From assembly GCA_027343965.1 (NCBI GenBank), contig DAHWJX010000131.1, positions 1 through 5,486 of the forward strand: a DNA stretch of 5,486 nucleotides, read 5' to 3'. This DNA comes from JAKACU01 sp021821185. Lineage in GTDB: Bacteria; Bacillota; Bacilli; Alicyclobacillales; SLC66. A program made the translations under genes and the position numbers. Every line of letters begins with the position of its first letter. Within the stretch, counting starts at the first letter, position 1. This document shows, piece by piece, positions 5,003-5,486 of this stretch. The notes beneath the pieces were generated by a model. That model was not told the origin of the DNA. It was given only the letters and a program-made list of their open reading frames with translations, and did not search any database.

Positions 5003-5486
5003 ATGAATGCCGATCGGGCCTTCAAGGATGCGATTTATGAACAGATCGCGCGTATTAGTCGGGCCGTGATGCACCCACGACGCTTGGAACTCTTAGATCT
5101 CTTGTGTCAAGGACCAATGACCGTAGAATTGTTGGCTCGTAAAAGTGCAATGTCGATTGGAAATGCATCGCAGCACTTACAACATTTACGCGAAGCCCGT
5201 TTGGTCAAAGTCAGTCCCCAGGGTACTGCACGGATCTACCAACTCGCAGACGATGCTACGTGTGATTTATTTCTTACCTTGCGAAGTTTGGCTGAGCGCT
5301 ATTATGCAGAAATGCGAGAGGTAACTGATTCGTTTCTTAGAGATAAAAATGAACTAGAAGCTATTGAAGCAACCACACTTGCAGACCGTTTTGAACGCGA
5401 GTCACCGGTGTTGCTTGACGTTCGACCATCCGAAGAATATGACGCAGGTCATTGGCCAGGTGCACTTTCTCTTCCCGTTGAGGAGT
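5003..5486 (+). CDS. ArsR/SmtB-family winged-helix regulator fused to a rhodanese domain; C-terminus beyond the window
   Basis: The first 161 codons are present and the frame is open to the window edge. Residues about 15-82 form the ArsR winged helix: HPRRLELLDLLCQGPMTVELLA, the recognition helix MSIGNASQHLQHLREARLV (50-68), and a wing ending in ARIYQLAD. A helical linker (about 86-132) follows, then the start of a rhodanese domain, LLDVRPSEEYDAGHWPGALS (137-156). The rhodanese active-site cysteine would lie past the window. The classical ArsR metal motif ELCVCDL is absent. Cysteines are C35 and C87, not at the positions of the BigR/SqrR persulfide-sensing pair, although they could still form a thiol pair. 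Such fusions probably couple DNA binding to sulfur transfer or reactive sulfur sensing. That is inference. GGAGGT lies 6 bases before the ATG. Confidence 0.9.
   Translation, partial: MNADRAFKDAIYEQIARISRAVMHPRRLELLDLLCQGPMTVELLARKSAMSIGNASQHLQHLREARLVKVSPQGTARIYQLADDATCDLFLTLRSLAERYYAEMREVTDSFLRDKNELEAIEATTLADRFERESPVLLDVRPSEEYDAGHWPGALSLPVEE

Overview
The window looks like chromosome of a moderate-GC Gram-positive bacterium (Firmicutes, perhaps an Alicyclobacillaceae-type organism). This is inferred from strong GGAGG ribosome binding sites, consensus sigma-A promoters, a TTG start, a cyclic-di-AMP (ydaO/yuaA) riboswitch and the de novo NAD gene set. The taxonomic placement is inference only.

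Left part (1-1115), all signals on the minus strand. Bases 1-74 hold the first 24 codons of an NAD(P)-binding Rossmann protein, possibly DapB-like, with a TTG start and a good Shine-Dalgarno. About 220 bases upstream of that gene lies a well-conserved c-di-AMP riboswitch aptamer (about 292-420) that had to be recognised from its conserved sequence blocks. It has a possible promoter just upstream and a weak terminator-like hairpin just downstream. Further upstream (564-1048) is a decayed EAL-domain (c-di-GMP phosphodiesterase-type) gene. It is split over reading frames and has lost the middle of its catalytic domain.

Centre (1077-4659): the complete aspartate-to-nicotinate-mononucleotide branch of NAD synthesis. 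nadC and nadB form a minus-strand operon (27-base gap) that ends at a clear intrinsic terminator. nadA is transcribed divergently on the plus strand. NadB oxidises L-aspartate to iminoaspartate, NadA condenses this with dihydroxyacetone phosphate to quinolinate, and NadC converts quinolinate to nicotinate mononucleotide. The shared 214-base divergent region carries a probable nadA promoter, a perfect 14-bp palindrome and a second inverted repeat, which are candidate operators.

Right part (4660-5486): about 340 bases hold a probable nitroreductase-family gene remnant and then a consensus sigma-A promoter. A 24-bp almost perfect palindrome sits between the start point and the ribosome binding site of an ArsR-type regulator fused to a rhodanese domain. 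That gene runs off the window. The palindrome is a strong candidate for an autoregulatory operator.

No tRNA, rRNA, CRISPR array or intact mobile element was seen. The NAD genes are ordinary. The parts worth a second look are the c-di-AMP riboswitch and its atypical downstream gene, the ArsR-rhodanese operator, and the palindromes between nadC and nadA.
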